A stretch of 64,000 bases of DNA from Inia geoffrensis (taxonomy: Eukaryota; Chordata; Mammalia; Artiodactyla; Iniidae). The position numbers and the translations under genes are program-made. The notes below the pieces were generated by a model. The model saw only the letters and a program-made list of their open reading frames with translations, ran no database searches and was not told the DNA's origin. The stretch lies in contig CM070903.1 of the NCBI GenBank assembly GCA_036417435.1, positions 53,358,001-53,422,000 of the forward strand, read 5' to 3'. Below are positions 37,276 through 51,290 of the stretch, in pieces. Positions within the stretch are counted from its first letter, which is position 1; each line of letters starts with the position of its first letter.

Positions 37276-38004
37276 GAAAATTTTCTTCTCTAATTAGATT
37301 TGAAAAGGTAAGTGCTTTAAAAACTAAAACAATACAAAATAAATGTTTGATTATATGTCAAATAAAAATAAATGTTTAGAGCTTTATTAAGATTTTTTAA
37401 AGTTTTCTGTCATTCACACTTAAAGAATTGAATTAAAACTTTTGTTGTTGTTTGTTCAGGTTGAAGATTGTTCCATTACTGTATTTTAAATTGTGGAATC
37501 AATATTTTACAAATACTTTCTTCTTTTATTGTACAACATATTATACATATTTAACAGAGGCTTCTTTTCCAGGTTAATTGTATAATAACAAATAGATTTA
37601 CAAATAGGTACAATCAGTGAAAAGCACTGAATACAAAAGACTGATTAATGAGTTTTGCAAAATTAAAGTGTTTTTGGAAGTGTAGCAAAAATAAATACCC
37701 ATAATTTCATAATTATTTTTTACATTCATATTCCTTCCTTTTAAGGTCTTAAACAAAAACACGTAAGTTCTGAAAAACTTTCACTAACTAGCTCACTGAC
37801 AACATGTATCTAAATATTTTGAAGACATTTAGAAGTAAGACCCCAGACTTTTGCTTACCTCTGAACACTTTTTCAGCTCTTCAGTTCTATGAACAACTGA
37901 GTATACTAGAGTAATACATCATATCTATTGTTTTGGAAGGTTATTGTCTTCATAATTATGTTTCATAAGTAACAAAAACTTGGCACTTTAAGTAACGGAT
38001 TTTT
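37276..38004. other. AT-rich spacer
   Basis: No gene or recognised repeat. Confidence 0.55.
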
Positions 38005-38545
38005 TTTCTAGATATTTTGTTGTTGATTCTAATTCCATAATGATCAGAGAAAATATTTTTTATGATTTTAATCCTTTCATATTTGAGAGAGTTGTTTTAT
38101 GGCCCAACATATGTCTATCTTGGGTACATACTATGTGTACTTGAAAAGATCATGTACTTTGCATTTACTGGGTTATATTATATAAATATCAACAGGCTAA
38201 AGGTGCTTGATCATATTGTTTAGATTATCCACATTTGTACTGTGTTTTTGTGACTACTTGTTCTATCAGTTGCTGAGAGGATGTTAAAAATCTCCAACTA
38301 TGATTGTAGAATTATTGATTTTCCCCTTTACTTCTATATATTTTGCTTTCATGTACTTCTGTTAATAGGTTCATATACATTTATGATGGCTGTATCTTCC
38401 TAATTCTTTTATCATTCTGAAATGCTTCTTTTATATTAGTAATACTCTTTATTTGGTCTATTTTATCTGATATAAAATATCCATGTTATATGTTTCTTGT
38501 GTTTACTATTAGCATGGTCAATCTTTTTTTACATATATCTGTTTT
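38005..38545 (-). mobile_element. Old L1 ORF2 internal fragment
   Basis: The + strand reads as antisense ORF2: tggcccaacatatgtctatc, then aaaaatctccaactatgatt and gctgtatcttcctaattctt, all familiar landmarks of inverted L1 ORF2. It has no 3' UTR. It may belong with the 40178-41756 piece or be an independent scrap. Confidence 0.7.
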
Positions 38546-38914
38546 GAAACTATTTCTTTGTACCCGAATTAAGTAGCCATTCTTTATGAATTTAGATAGT
38601 GTGAATCAGTCCCATAAAATGTAATTACACCTAATGTCTGTATCTGTAAAGTTTTGAACAGATCATATACTATGGAGATTACACTCAGTTGTGGCTAATC
38701 TACTCCTACCCCATACCAGGCACAATCTGGAATGTAGCATCTCTGTATTCCTTACTACCCATCCTAACCATATGAAATACACATTTTGGCATAATCCATT
38801 AGCAAACAAAGATATCTGGGAAAAACAGTGGAAGTGAGAATAATTTAAAAGTTTATTCATTCATTGGCCTCCAATTTCTGGTCTAGCTAGTGTTTTTTAA
38901 ACCTCGTGTTGCTG

Positions 38915-38916
<2 letters not shown>

Positions 38917-38968
<52 letters not shown>

Positions 38969-38978
38969 GTGTGTGTGG
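38917..38978. repeat. (TG)n microsatellite
   Basis: About 30 TG units with a single TGCG interruption. Confidence 0.97.
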
Positions 38979-40177
38979 GCATACTGTGAAGTTTTTGAAA
39001 TAGTTCCTAAGGGGTGGTTTGAGAAGGGAGCAGAATTCAGAGCCATTGACTTAACAGAAAATCATAGAGCTCAGGTCCAAATCCCTCCAAAGCATGGCTT
39101 CAGCATGACCAGACATCTGAGGTTTGTGAAGGGGCATGCTAGGCTAACATGTAGCAAAAAAGGTTCTTGTTAGGATGAGAACTTTTCTCCGTACATAGAA
39201 TAAAGCTTGACTTCAGATTTTTTAAACTTTTATGTGCTATTACTTTGAGCCTCTTGTGTTTATGAAATAAAATTTCAGATACAATATATTTTCTGAGAAC
39301 AATTTATTCATGTTAGAAACTGCTTACTCGAGATACAAGCACTGTCATTTGTTCCCCTAGTCTTACACAGTAATTCAACAGAATTGCTTGCTTGGGGTTT
39401 CTTTCCTTTGCTTCCACTCTAGTGAAAAGAAGGCACCAGAGAGTGAAATCCTGTTCTCTGATTGATGAGATTTTGTTCAGCCTGTGACAGTGCATAACTT
39501 CTCTCACTGCCCTATCTGTTGACCCCCAGAGAGGCTGAAAGTAGCACAACCTTGGGAGATAAGAAGTTTTGATTTTTTTTTTGAACACTATTTATAAGAA
39601 TAGAACCATCAGCAGTCATGATAGTGGAAAGCAGAATGTATTTTTTAGCCAGAAAGCTAAGAGAAAATTGGTAAGCTCAGGTTGTTTAATGGGACGAATA
39701 AAGCAAATGCCATCAGACTTGGCACTTACGTAAGACATATAAAAATATTTTGTTTTCTCAAACCAAAAACTGAGCACATAACTGTAGTCCATAATCCTTT
39801 TCAATGTTACTCAGTGACTGCAAGGGGAACCAAGGCAGACTTACATTATGCATAGCTTAGTGCTATTCATCTTCCCATACTGGGAAACAACACAAATTTC
39901 ATTTTTTACTGATGAAAGTGTTGCCTTTACTTTCTAAAAGCCAGAACATTCATAGCACAGGTTATATGTCACTAAGTTAAAATGTAATGTTTGGCATTAA
40001 AAGAAAGAAAAAGTGAGGGAAATGATGGTAAAATGTGGTGTGTAATTCTGCATCAGTAGTTTTTTCTTATCTCTTTCAAGAACTAATTCTACAAGTAGTC
40101 CAGACTAAATACAGATTTTATTTTATTTTATTATTTTTCCCTTTTCAGTTGACTTAATGTAAAATGCTTTGGTCTTC
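38979..40177. other. Unassigned non-coding spacer
   Basis: No gene or clear repeat. Short frames only. Confidence 0.55.
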
Positions 40178-41756
40178 CCTTGAGGTATAGTTGACATGCA
40201 ATATTAATTAGTTTCAGGTGTACAGCATAGTAGTTCAACATTTGTATACATTGTGAAGTGGTCACCACAATAAGTCTAGTAACCATATGTCACCTTACAA
40301 AATTAACACAATATTATTGACTATATTTCCCATGCTGTACATTATATGCCCATGACTTATTTATTTTATAACTGGAAGTTTGTACTTCTTAATCCCCTTC
40401 ACCTATTTTGCCTCCTCCACCCCTTTCCCCTCTGGCAATCACCAGTCTGTTTTCTGTATCTAGAGTCTGTTTCTGTTCTGTTGTGTTTGTTTGTTTTGTT
40501 TTTTAGATTCCACATATTAGTGAAATCATACAGTATTTGTCTTTCTCTGACTTGTTTCGCCTAGGATAATACCCTCAAGGTCCTTCCATGTTGTCACAGA
40601 TGGCAAGATTTCATTCTTCTTTATGGCTAGTATTCCATTGAATGTATACACCACATCTTTTCTATCCATTCATCTATACACAGACATTTAGGTTGCTTCC
40701 ATACCTTGCCTACTGTGAATAATGCTGCAATGAACATATGGGGATGCTATATCTTTTCAAATTGTTTTTTTTTGTTGTTGTTTTCTTTGGAAAAATACCC
40801 AGAAGTGGAATTGCTGGATCATATGGTAGTTCTATTTTTAATTGTTTGAGGAACCACTATACTGTTTTCCATAGTTACTGCACCAATTTACAATCCTACC
40901 AACAGTGTATAAGGGGTCCCTTTTCTCTACATTGTTGCCAACACTTGTTATATCTTGTCTTTTTGATAATAGCCATTCTGACAGGTGTGAGGTGATATCT
41001 CACTGTGGTTTTGATTTGCGTTTCCCTGACAATGAGTGATGTTTTTCATGCACCTCTTGGTCATCTGTATGTCTTCTTTGGAAAAATGCCTATTCAGATC
41101 CTCTACTCATTTTTAATTGGATTATTTGGGGGGGTTTTTTGTTATTGAGTTGTATGAGTTCTATATATATTTTAGATATTAACCCCTTATCAGATTATGA
41201 TTTGCAAACATCTTCTCCCGTTCAGTAGGCTCTCCTTTTCATTTTGTTGATGGTTTCCCTCACCATGCAGAAGTTTTTGGGTTTGATGTAGTCCCATTTG
41301 TTTATTTTTGTTTTTGTTTTCCTTGCCTTTTGGAGTTGGATCCCAAAAAACATTGCTAAGACTGACGTCAAAGAGCTTACCACCTTTGTTTTCTTCTAGG
41401 AGTTTTATGGTTTCAGGTCTTCATTTAAGTCTTTAATCCATTTTGAGTTAATTTTTGTATATGGTATAAGTGGTCCATTTTTATTTTTTGCATGAATCTT
41501 TCTAGTTTTCCCAACATCATTTATTGAAGAGACTGTCCTTTCCCCATTATATGTTCTTGCCTCCTTTTTTGTAAATTAATTGAATATATATGTGTGAGTT
41601 TATTTATGGGCTCTTTATTTTGTTCCATTAATCTATGTGTCTGTTTTTATATTAGTACTATACTGTTTTGATTACTATAATTTTGTTTTTTACAGTTTTA
41701 AATCAGGGAGCATGATAACCTCCAGTGTTGTTCTTTCTGAAGATTCTTTTGGCTAT
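40178..41756 (-). mobile_element. Old L1, 3' UTR and ORF2 3' part
   Basis: Starts at the left with ggtatagttgacatgcaata and a tagtttcaggtgtacagcat 3' UTR, closely paralleling the element at 836-3807. It then runs through antisense ORF2 to about 41756, where gaagattcttttggctatgt is the last landmark. Stops and indels throughout, so this is a dead copy. Confidence 0.85.
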
Positions 41757-44700
41757 GTGGCACTAAATACAGGTTTTAAATGGTGCCTTTACCAAAAGGA
41801 ACCAAATAGGGGAATATTTCGTTTGTTAAATTTCTCTTCGTATTTCATAAAGTGAATTAAGACATAGACTTCCACAAATTTAGAAATGAGAGGTTTTCTT
41901 GATGAAAAAAATAAAATAAAGCTATGTTTTCCCTTTGTTGTATAGGTATTCTTAGTCTTTTCTTTATAAAATTGTAAAGGTGTTCTTTGAGCTGCTTGAC
42001 CAATTCATTGAAGATAATTTGTATGTTTAAATTCAAAATGAGAATTAAATCCATTGGCCTCTTCACTATTTACTGCATCATGTCTGGTAATTAGAGAGTA
42101 AACAAAGCTATTATTTGATAAGTTTCATAACTGTAGAATAATTAACCCTGAAAAGAAAATTTAATGGAAAACAAATTTTAAAGTAGAGCCAGGAAATACT
42201 TCTTGAAACTTGACCATTTACTACTAATATTAATTCATATTATATGGGAAGAAATTTTCTAAAAGGAGAATTTTTTCTAGAGAATATATTAGGAAAATTT
42301 GAATTATTACTATTATTATTATTAATACATAGTTTGTCCACCTCAGAGCAAATAAATCTAGTAAAGAGCACTAGAAATACCTGTTCATTTGGAGTGTCAC
42401 CACATAGCTGAGACCAACGCGTGGAGCTCACCTCACAAGAAGGTTGAGACTGAATCTTATCCTATAGCTTTATCAGTATATTTATTTAACCTATACTTTA
42501 TATTAAAACATAAGAATTCATTTGAATTCATTTAAGTTTACAGAACAATATAATCTGCTAGTTAATCAAAGCCTCATGTTTCATGATTTGTGACTAAAAT
42601 CAGGGGCCAAGTCTTTCTCTGTGAGTCATTAATTTTGTAAAACAGAGATAGGAGGTCTTTCAGGAAAAATTGTACCCAAGAACACCTAAGAAGTCATGGC
42701 TACCCAGGGAGTAGAAAAGCTAAACTGGTCTTTATGGAAACCACTGAATTTCCCTTTGTCACCATCTGAATTTCTCCTGCTACTCAATCTGAAGAGATTA
42801 GTGGAAAACTAAGTAGATTATAAATGAGTAAATAAATTTGTTCATTACCTAGGTTTTCATTCTTCAGAAAGACTTCCTCGAGCCCCAGCTTAGGTAAAGT
42901 AACTCTTATGTATGACTTTTCTTGGAACATTGCATGCATCACATACATGTCTCTTTGTTTCTCTCCATTTGCTAGACAGTGAGCTGAATGAGGGTAGAAA
43001 CTATGTCCAAGTCATCATTCATTTGCTCATTCTTGTTCTATTCATTCATCCATAAAAATTTATAGAGCACCTACTGTGTGTTAGGCCTTACAATGAATTG
43101 TGGTAGAATGGGGAGAGTGAAGAGGAGACAGATGACAGACATCCATATAAGATGTTAGGGGAGCTTTGTGTTTGATTAGGTGTGGGGAACTCAGGGTGGT
43201 AGAGAAATCTAGAGTGACATCCACCTGCCCAATTTGATTGCCTGTATAGATTGTTGAATTAGTGACCAAGTAGAAAATACAGGAGAAAAATTTCTTGCCT
43301 TTGGATGATAGAGTGAGGAGAGTAAGAAAATAATTGGTTCCATTTGGGCCATATTAAGTTTAATAAGATGTAAAACATTCAGGTGAAGAAGACTTGTGAG
43401 CAATTGCAAAGATGGGTCTGGATCACAGAAGCATGGTCAGGGCTGGATATACAAACTGAGAGATCCCAGCAACTGGATGCAGTTGATATAACTTAAACAG
43501 CCAGGCAGGCAGAGAAAGAAGAATTACTCAGAGAGGATAGAAGAGTAGCAGGAGAGCAAGATACCATGGACGCCAAAACAAAGAATATGTATTATAGGAC
43601 ACACGTGACCACAAGTTACATTGGGATGAAAGGGGGTGAAATGAAGTACATGTGATAACAAATAATTTTTATCAGATTTATAGTTTGCTTTATTCTGAAC
43701 TTCAGAGCTTAGGCTGTCTGGGGTTTTACAAAACCCAATTAAGTTACAAGTGCTTTTTAACAAGCTGAGGGTTCTTAAACAAGTCTCAATGTGTCTATAT
43801 CTTTTTCCTTTATTTGTAAAGTTTAGAAACTCAATAAAATGATCCTTCTGGAGCCAATATTTTACATTCAGTATTGGAAATAAGCAGGTAAGCATTCTTG
43901 ACCAGAAGCTATTTCCCAGGGGATAAAAGTAGACAAATAGAGCCATCATATGTCAAGTTCATATCATATATCAGAAGATCAACGATGGAAGAAAATGTTG
44001 AAGTCATACAAATAGGAAAGTTCAAGAGCAACTTTTGCTGTGTTTGCTCTACTGGATGAATTACTTTCATTATATAACAATTGGGAGACCAAATCAAGAA
44101 TATCAATAATCAGTGCATTGGCAATGTTTTCTCTCACAAGCTTAATCCAAATGACATCTTATATGATTGTCACACCCAGGTCTCAAGGAAAAAATTGTTA
44201 AATCTAAATGATTCCAGATGAACAAAGATCAGTGAGTCACATTATTATTACCAAGTCAATATTAATACATGCCTCCATGCAGAAAAAAAGAAAGATGCAT
44301 TTGTTGAGTTATACACAGTTAACTGAAGAATTTTTACCAAAACTCAAGCTTTCTTAACCAAAGTCAATGTGGATGACTTTTAGGGTGTTATCAGTACCAC
44401 AAAGACCCAAGGATGTTAGTACCTAATAACATCAGGTTTCAGACAATAGAGAGAGAGGAGAAGAGGAATCATCAACATCCAAAGACATTTGTACCTGATG
44501 CTAATTACCCCCAGGTACTCAGATTAATATTCTTTCAATATAAACATGTGGGATAAACAGCTGTCATGGAAATGTGCCACCAAAATGAAAACTTCACTCA
44601 ACTAGAGAAACAGTTTGGAAGCTAGTGACCGAGTACATGCTCATACTTTAGGAAAGCAAATACTTTTCACTAAGCCCATAAACAAACTTAAAATCAGGAA

Positions 44701-47700
44701 GGATTTCTTTGGAAAATAGTAGAAATCTCAAAAGCATGCTCAGTATTTACCAAATGTCCCATAAACGTTTGCTCAAAAATTAAAATGAACAATATTTTAT
44801 TCATTGTCCAATGTTTAATGATCAAATGTTGAGTTACAAAAATAAACTCTGCCTTACATATGAAGACAAAAATAAAAGTAGATATTCTTGCAAAATCAAA
44901 TATTGCATCTCTAATGCAGAATGAAAAGAAGCCTGTGGATGGTCCATCCAAATTGCTGGCCTCAATGCTGACACATTTTTTGACTGCTTCTGGTCAAAAA
45001 ATGCCCTTGCGTTTTGCCTTGAGTACTTCACTGATTTATATTTGAAAGAAATCTTGCAATTACAATCCTGAAACGAATCCTAGTAGATAGTCTAGGATTG
45101 TTTTGGAGCTGCCAGACAGCAGGACTACAGTGTGCATGTGTGCATGTGTGCATGTGTGTGTGTTTGAGAGAGAGAGAGAGGGAGGGAGGGAAGGAGAGGG
45201 AGGAGAAAGAGAAGAAGAGAAGAGAGAGGTAGAGATAAGAGCATTGCCTATAACAAAAAAATATAGAAGAAATTCACCTGCTTCTATGCTTCCTGGAATG
45301 CAGAAGACCCATTAAATCAATATGGTTTAACCCAGAAAGTTGGATTTAAGTATTAGGCCTATAAGAGGACTGATAGATGAAGGAGTTATGTCAACTATTC
45401 ACTATTTATTAACTCATTCAATAAATGTGTAGTGCAGAACAACCATCTGGGTTATTGAATAATAATCATGGTATTAATGAAATTATGTATCTACCAACCG
45501 TGGTTTTAGGTTAAACAATATGAAATTACCTACCTGTGGTTATTTTTAACCTCAAAAAGTCTAATTCATATTTTGAACCTAGTATTTGATTTATCACTGA
45601 GTACTCTAATGGTAAGTGTTAATTAACAACTTGTAAAGACAATCTAAGAAAAGCACAAATTTATATGAACCCAAATAATGACATGCAAATTTATGCTTTG
45701 ACTCTGTTAGACAGATTAGTGCAAATTATACCAAGTTACTAAAAAGAATAATTCTTACAATCTGTGTCAAGCAAGGCCTTGTTCCTCTTAATGTTTTACC
45801 AGCTACCAAAATAGCAAGATCAGATTTCTTATTAGAAAGTTACTGCTTACAGTACTTTTTGCATTAAACAATTGTTTCAATAACCTTTAAATAAAGCATT
45901 AAAAGAGTTAATCTATTTGTAGCAACTTTGAACCTTTCTAAATTTAATGTTTTTAGATGAAAGCATTGATCTTCCTATGCATTAGAAAACAGCATCCTGC
46001 TGGGCAGTGTCATTACAACGATAGCCCTACTAGGAGAGACACCAGTCCAATTTATTGAATGAAGATCTTAAAACTGTGATAGATACTTCTAAAGCTCAGC
46101 TTGATTCTTTAAAAATGCTTTCATGCATAGAGGATGCTTACTGTACTCAAGTTATTTGAGATGTTGTGGCACTTACTGAATTTTCACATAAAGTGCAATT
46201 TTATGAGTAAGACTGTTATATCAGTTAATAATAGTCTGTTATTAAATGTTCCAAGTAGGCATTCAACAAACTTCAATTGTGTCTTTATATTAGACTTAAC
46301 TGTAACTCAGTAATTCTTCTTTAAGGGAGAGGCCAGTAGAAAGAGAGCAAATTACATGACAAAATCCATATTATGGGGAATTAGCATTTGTTTTTAATAA
46401 GGTGAGAATGTGTTCTACATCGTTTTGAATTCTCATCTTATGCATCTTGTGAGTATGCACCTGTTATAATTACAGTAGTTGTTTACTAGTAATTCGCCAC
46501 AAAACAGGATGCATATACAGACTGTTAAATTAATTTGCTAGATATGGGACATTTAGGAAGGTCAGCTTCTGATAGTTAACCAATCCAAAGGCATTCCTAA
46601 AAATATAGATGAAAAATACTTTAGGAAATAGCTTCATTTATCTTTCAACATTAATTTTCAGATTGGTTAGCATGAGGTCTGACTTTAAAATGGATGAATT
46701 ATATTTTTAAAATAAACACCTGCATTAAAAATTAGGTTATTTTTAACAGTGAATTATTCTTATGCTATCTCTCTGAGCAGAGTACAAACGTATTTATTTA
46801 TTTAGTTGCTGTACTAGGCTCAGATTCAAAATAGGTTACCAATGAAGGAAGAGGATTTTATCTATAAGCCCTATAAAAAGGAAAGCGTTCATTTGGGGAA
46901 ATCAGCTAAGGTTCAAGAGCATATATTTTAGAGGTGGAATAACTATTTTTTTAAAAATCTAACTATACAAAATTGTCTGGGGCCCATTGACATTTTTAAT
47001 CAGAAGGTCTCTTTCCATTCTTTTCTTCCCCTTGCATCCATCTCCCAGATCCTCATGGAGATTTATGTGTGAGGGGAGATTCTAGGTAAATTATATCTTT
47101 TTATTACCAATTAGGGTTTAAACTTAAAGCCATATGTAATCTGTGCTCTTGGCTAGCTGGGCTGAACTTCTACCTAATGGAGTGTATATCTAAGTAAGGC
47201 CTAGACTAAAATCTAATTTTGAGGTCAACTCCTCTTCCCTTTTTTCTGGTTTATGTCATAGGCTTGTGAGAAGAAAATGAAGTGTTCCTGTCCCACGTTC
47301 CCCTATTAGCTACACAGAAAGAATAAGAGAAAAATAACACAAAGAGGACAAGTAATCCAAGAGCTATAACAGATCCCAAGAAAGGGAGGCCGGAAATAAA
47401 AGAACTCTTAATAATTGTTTCTTTCACCCGATATCATAATCTTCCACAATCATGCCTTTGCCATGACTAACTTTAGTACTTATTGTTAAGAGTTATGAGG
47501 TCAGAGAGGGAGGTGGAGTTGAGTTTTTTATCCTAACCCCAGACTAAAGACTTTACAAGGTATAGAGCAAGACTTGCTTCTGAGAACTGATGATGTTGTA
47601 GGGGAAGATTAAATTACTGCTTTAAGAAGAGTTCCTAGGCTGAGCCAGCAAAATTTAAGGAGCTTGCAGAGAGTGCCACCAACCTGAATGCAAAGGTCAA

Positions 47701-48369
47701 TCCAGGCAGAAACGGAGACCAGGAGAACTCCAGCAGAAAATGAATAAAGCTTTAATTTAGGCACAGGCCGAGTAGCAATAATTGAACTAAGAGTGCGGCA
47801 TAAATAAATGGGACTCCTACTATAAGTCTTGATAAAGATATGTAGAGAGGAATCTAAGGGAGGATAAACCCATTAAACAGCTTTGACACTGATGTGTGGA
47901 AAAAGAGTGACTACATGAATTTCAACAGAAAGCAAATTTAAAAAACAGACAAAAGGGAATTGAGTGGACATAATTGAATGAGTGGATCTGTGATTAAGAT
48001 AGAGTAAAAAGCATGTTAATACCTGATAACATGTTAAACCAACTCACGTCATCTCTCTGGACTTCTGTGCAAATTGAGGGGATTAGATTGAACCTGGTAA
48101 TTTATAATGTTCCTCTAAGATTCATGGCTCTAAATGAATTGAATAATGTATCTATTTATCTGCAACAAATTTATTTAAACTCAGATTTTTTTCTTGAAGA
48201 TAACATTTTACTAAGTGTATGTTAGATAATGAAAATGCTTCATGAAGGTAGACTGAAGAGTATTAAAGGGAAAAATTGAGTTCTAAGAACAGAAAATCCT
48301 GATTTCTCAGGTGGTAGTAATGAAACTCCATCATTGGAGAGCCTATTGTTGGAGAGTATTATGTTCTAA
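41757..48369. other. Large unassigned spacer
   Basis: No gene found over 6.6 kb. Minor content: an ATT-rich run near 42305, an old MIR/L2-like scrap near 43055, a possible ancient repeat on the minus strand about 43290-43560, and a TG/GA-rich simple tract at 45121-45225. The 141-codon minus frame at 43524-43949 shows no domain and is probably chance. Confidence 0.5.
45121..45225. repeat. (TGTGCA)n/(TG)n then purine-rich (GA/GGGA)n tract
   Basis: Three TGTGCATG units grade into TG repeats and then a purine-only stretch of GAGAGA and GGGAGG units. Simple sequence. Confidence 0.9.
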
Positions 48370-48512
48370 ATCAGTGCTTCTCAAATTTAATGTGCATAAA
48401 GATCTCGTGGGGCTATTGTCAAAATTCTGATTCAGTAGATCTTGAAGGTGGGGATGATGCTAAGCTGCTTATTCCTAGCAAACTCCCATGTGATATCAAT
48501 AAGTAGCACATT
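48370..48512 (+). mobile_element. MER5A-like hAT DNA transposon fragment
   Basis: Begins cagtgcttctcaaatttaa, then ttctgattcagtagatctt and aactcccatgtgatatcaa, matching the MER5 (hAT-Charlie) layout. The right terminus is eroded. Confidence 0.7.
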
Positions 48513-49954
48513 TTCTTTCATATCCCAGTACATGTTATATTCTGATGGTTTGAGGTGAAAGAAAGCAAATCCATGTATACCATATTTATTCATACGTCAT
48601 ATTTTGGCAATTATTACAATAATATTCATCTAGAACTAGCTCTGTATCTATCCTGACGCAAGAAGAAGAAATTACTGCCAGGGCTTAGCTAATGAGAAAA
48701 ACCAAGAGTCAACTGTGTAGGTTCTTGTGTGAATATTTAAGGCTGCTGGATTTTATATCTCAGTTGTCTGATTCCCTCTTATGATTTAGTTCATTCCAGT
48801 GGAAGATAGTTTAGAAGAAGCAAGGAAAGGAAGGGAAAATCCTTAAACCAGACACACTAAAGAATTGATGGTTGACAGTGATGAAGGAGATGGAAGAATC
48901 AGCATCTAGAAAAACACAGCAATCTAGAAGGCGTTTAGTTGATGGTCCAACACACTCAGACTACATGGTACCTCCCAGGGAATTCATTCTCTTAAATACA
49001 GGACAATAGTTTTGATCCTCATGTCATCTAAAATAGGATAGGTTATGCTCAGCCTGTTACCAAGTTTGCTGGATAAATCAGTGGAGTGTTCAGTGCATTT
49101 TAGAGAAATTGCCACCCCAAATGTCAAAGCCTGTTTTGTTAATATAATTTTATAATTAAATGGGTATATTTTAGTTATCTTGAAAATTTTCTCATCCAGA
49201 ACATTTTATTCTCCAGGGAAAGATACATAAAAGAGGTGTCACTGTAATTAGAAATGAAATAATTTGTTGTCTTCTTGAGGTGTTAATTTTTTCTGCTGAA
49301 CAAACAGCATATTCATTCAGAACTATGGGAACAAAAAGGGGAAAGGAAAGAAAGAGACAAGAAAAAACAAACAAGGAAGAGGAGAGGCTTCGAGATAGAA
49401 TATATGTGCTCTAAAAAGTCACTTTTTCCAAATCTAAATTCTAACCTGACTTCAGTGAAGTTTAGCAATTATAAGCATTCTCCCTAATATTTCTTAAGAG
49501 CATTCTATGAAAAGTAGAATAATTATTGTTTTGATTTATGTTCTTGGTTATGCAAATTAAGAATTTAGTTTGACATTTTTGACATTTTATTCTATGCAAA
49601 TAAACTTCAAATTAGGCATAAATATTAGGTGTACATTTTAGATTACTGTTCTCAGCAGGGTAATATGGGGGAAGCACTATGTTGAGTCAGGAACTATGCA
49701 CTGAGGAAAATCAGCATCAACTGGATGGATGGCCTTGGGTAAATCATTTCCTGTCTCTTTGTCTCTAATTCTTCAACTGAGAAATGAGTGGTGTGGATGT
49801 GTGTGGGAGGTCAGTGTCACTCATGATACCTAAGTTATGAGAATCTATAGGCGTATGACCATGATAATGCCAATAAAATAGTAATGATAATGATAAAAAT
49901 AATAAGCTAATGACATTTATGGAGCACATTCTGAAGTACCAGGCTGTGGTAAGC
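48513..49954. other. Unassigned non-coding spacer
   Basis: No gene or recognised repeat. Confidence 0.55.
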
Positions 49955-50640
49955 AGGATAATGACCTGACCCCAACCAAACATGTCCACCTTCTGTTCCC
50001 TGGAAGCCGTGAATATATTTCTTTACATAGCAGAAGGGACACTGCTGATGTAATTAATGTTAAGAACACTTAGATGAGGGCTTCCCTGGTGGCGCAGTGG
50101 TTGAGAGTCCGCCTGCCGATGCAGGGTACACGGGTTCGTGCCCCAGTCCAGGAAGATCCCACATGCCGTGCAACAGCTGGGCCCGTGAGGCATGGCCGCT
50201 GAGCCTGCGCATCCGGAGCCTGTGCTCCGCAACGGAGAGGCCACAGCAGTGAGAGGCCCGTGTACCGCAAAAAAAAAAAAAAGAACACTTAGATGAGGAG
50301 GAGATTATCCTGGTATCCCAACCTAATTACATGAGTTCTTAAAAGCAGAAAAGCTTTGCTGCTGCAGTGAGAAAAACATGCAATGTTGCTGGCTTTGAGG
50401 ATGGAGGAATGGGGCTATAAGACGAGGAATGTATTGCACACATCTTCTACAAGGCAACAGAAGGCAAGAAAATGGATGCTCCCACAGAGCCTCCAGAAAG
50501 GAACATAACCCTGCTGACACCTTGATATTAGCCCAGTGAGACCCAGGTCAGACTTCTGACCTCCAGAAACTGTAAGATAATAAATTCTTATTTTTTAGCC
50601 ACTATGTTTGTGATAATTTGTTACAGCAGCAATAAAAAAA
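49955..50640 (+). mobile_element. Ancient LTR-like repeat (MaLR type?), split by SINE
   Basis: The left part (accccaaccaaacatgtcca) and right part (gcctccagaaaggaacataa, gacttctgacctccagaaac, gtaagataataaattct) belong to one known mammalian interspersed repeat interrupted by the SINE at 50079-50280. The aataaa-like motif near its end suits an LTR polyadenylation site. I recognise the sequence type but not the exact family. No coding region is present. Confidence 0.5.
50079..50280 (+). mobile_element. CHR SINE, full length, perfect target duplication
   Basis: Starts GGCTTCCCTGGTGGCGCAG, holds GGGTTCGTGCC, ends GTGTACCGC plus poly-A. Perfect 17-bp duplication aagaacacttagatgag at 50062-50078 and 50281-50297. 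It is inserted in the older LTR-like repeat, so it is one of the youngest events in the window. Confidence 0.97.
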
Positions 50641-50689
50641 ATTCTGATGTATCAGGCTCTCTGCTACAGTAATTTAAATTAATTCATTC

Positions 50690-50835
50690 TGGCCTCACAA
50701 CCCTAAGAAATAAAGACTATCATTATCCTCAGTTTATACACGAGGAAATTGAGGTTTAAGGTGTTTGAATGTCTTCTCAAGCTTAAAGCTTATAAATGAT
50801 GAAGCCAGCATTTGACCCCAGGACTGTTTTGTTCA
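50690..50835 (-). mobile_element. MIR SINE fragment
   Basis: Reverse complement of the MIR core: attatcctcagtttatacac, gaggaaattgaggtttaag and a degenerate gatgaagccagcatttgac segment. Confidence 0.6.
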
Positions 50836-51178
50836 ACTAAAGATGATGTATTTAAAAAGCCTTTATATATAAAACCAAGTAATAGTTTCCTGTTTTATTT
50901 CTCCTACTGTAGAATGAAACCAGTTTTTCTTTACCAGTTGCCTGCTGGAAAAATGGGCCAGTGAGGATACCTCTGTGAGGATTTGGGGTCCTTTAGAAAA
51001 AAATCACTGTGTTCATTGTGTAAAATTAGTTTCATTTCTCTTTCTAAAGTCATTAACTTTACTTTTCTTGTAATCAGAATGATTTTGATAGTATTTTATA
51101 AGGGAAGAATAAAGCATATCATCACTAGTCTGACATATTGTAGAATGTAGCAAAGGATCTTTTATTTGATGATGGAGC

Positions 51179-51290
51179 TTCCTTCCTCCCTCCTCCCTCC
51201 CTCCCTCCCTCCCTCCCTTCCTTCCTTCCTTCCTTCATTCCTTCCTTTTTCCTTTCTTCTTTCCTTCTTTCTTTTTTCCTTTTCACCCTA
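51179..51290. repeat. Polypyrimidine (TCCC)n/(CCTT)n tract
   Basis: About 110 bases of almost pure C/T: CTCC units, then CTTC units, then CTTT variants. A simple repeat. Confidence 0.93.

Noticed and set aside
38917..39173. Frame starting with poly-Cys/Val
   Set aside because: Translation of a TG microsatellite plus chance extension.
43524..43949. 141-codon minus-strand frame
   Set aside because: No recognisable domain or splice context. Length is within chance for AT-rich DNA of this size.
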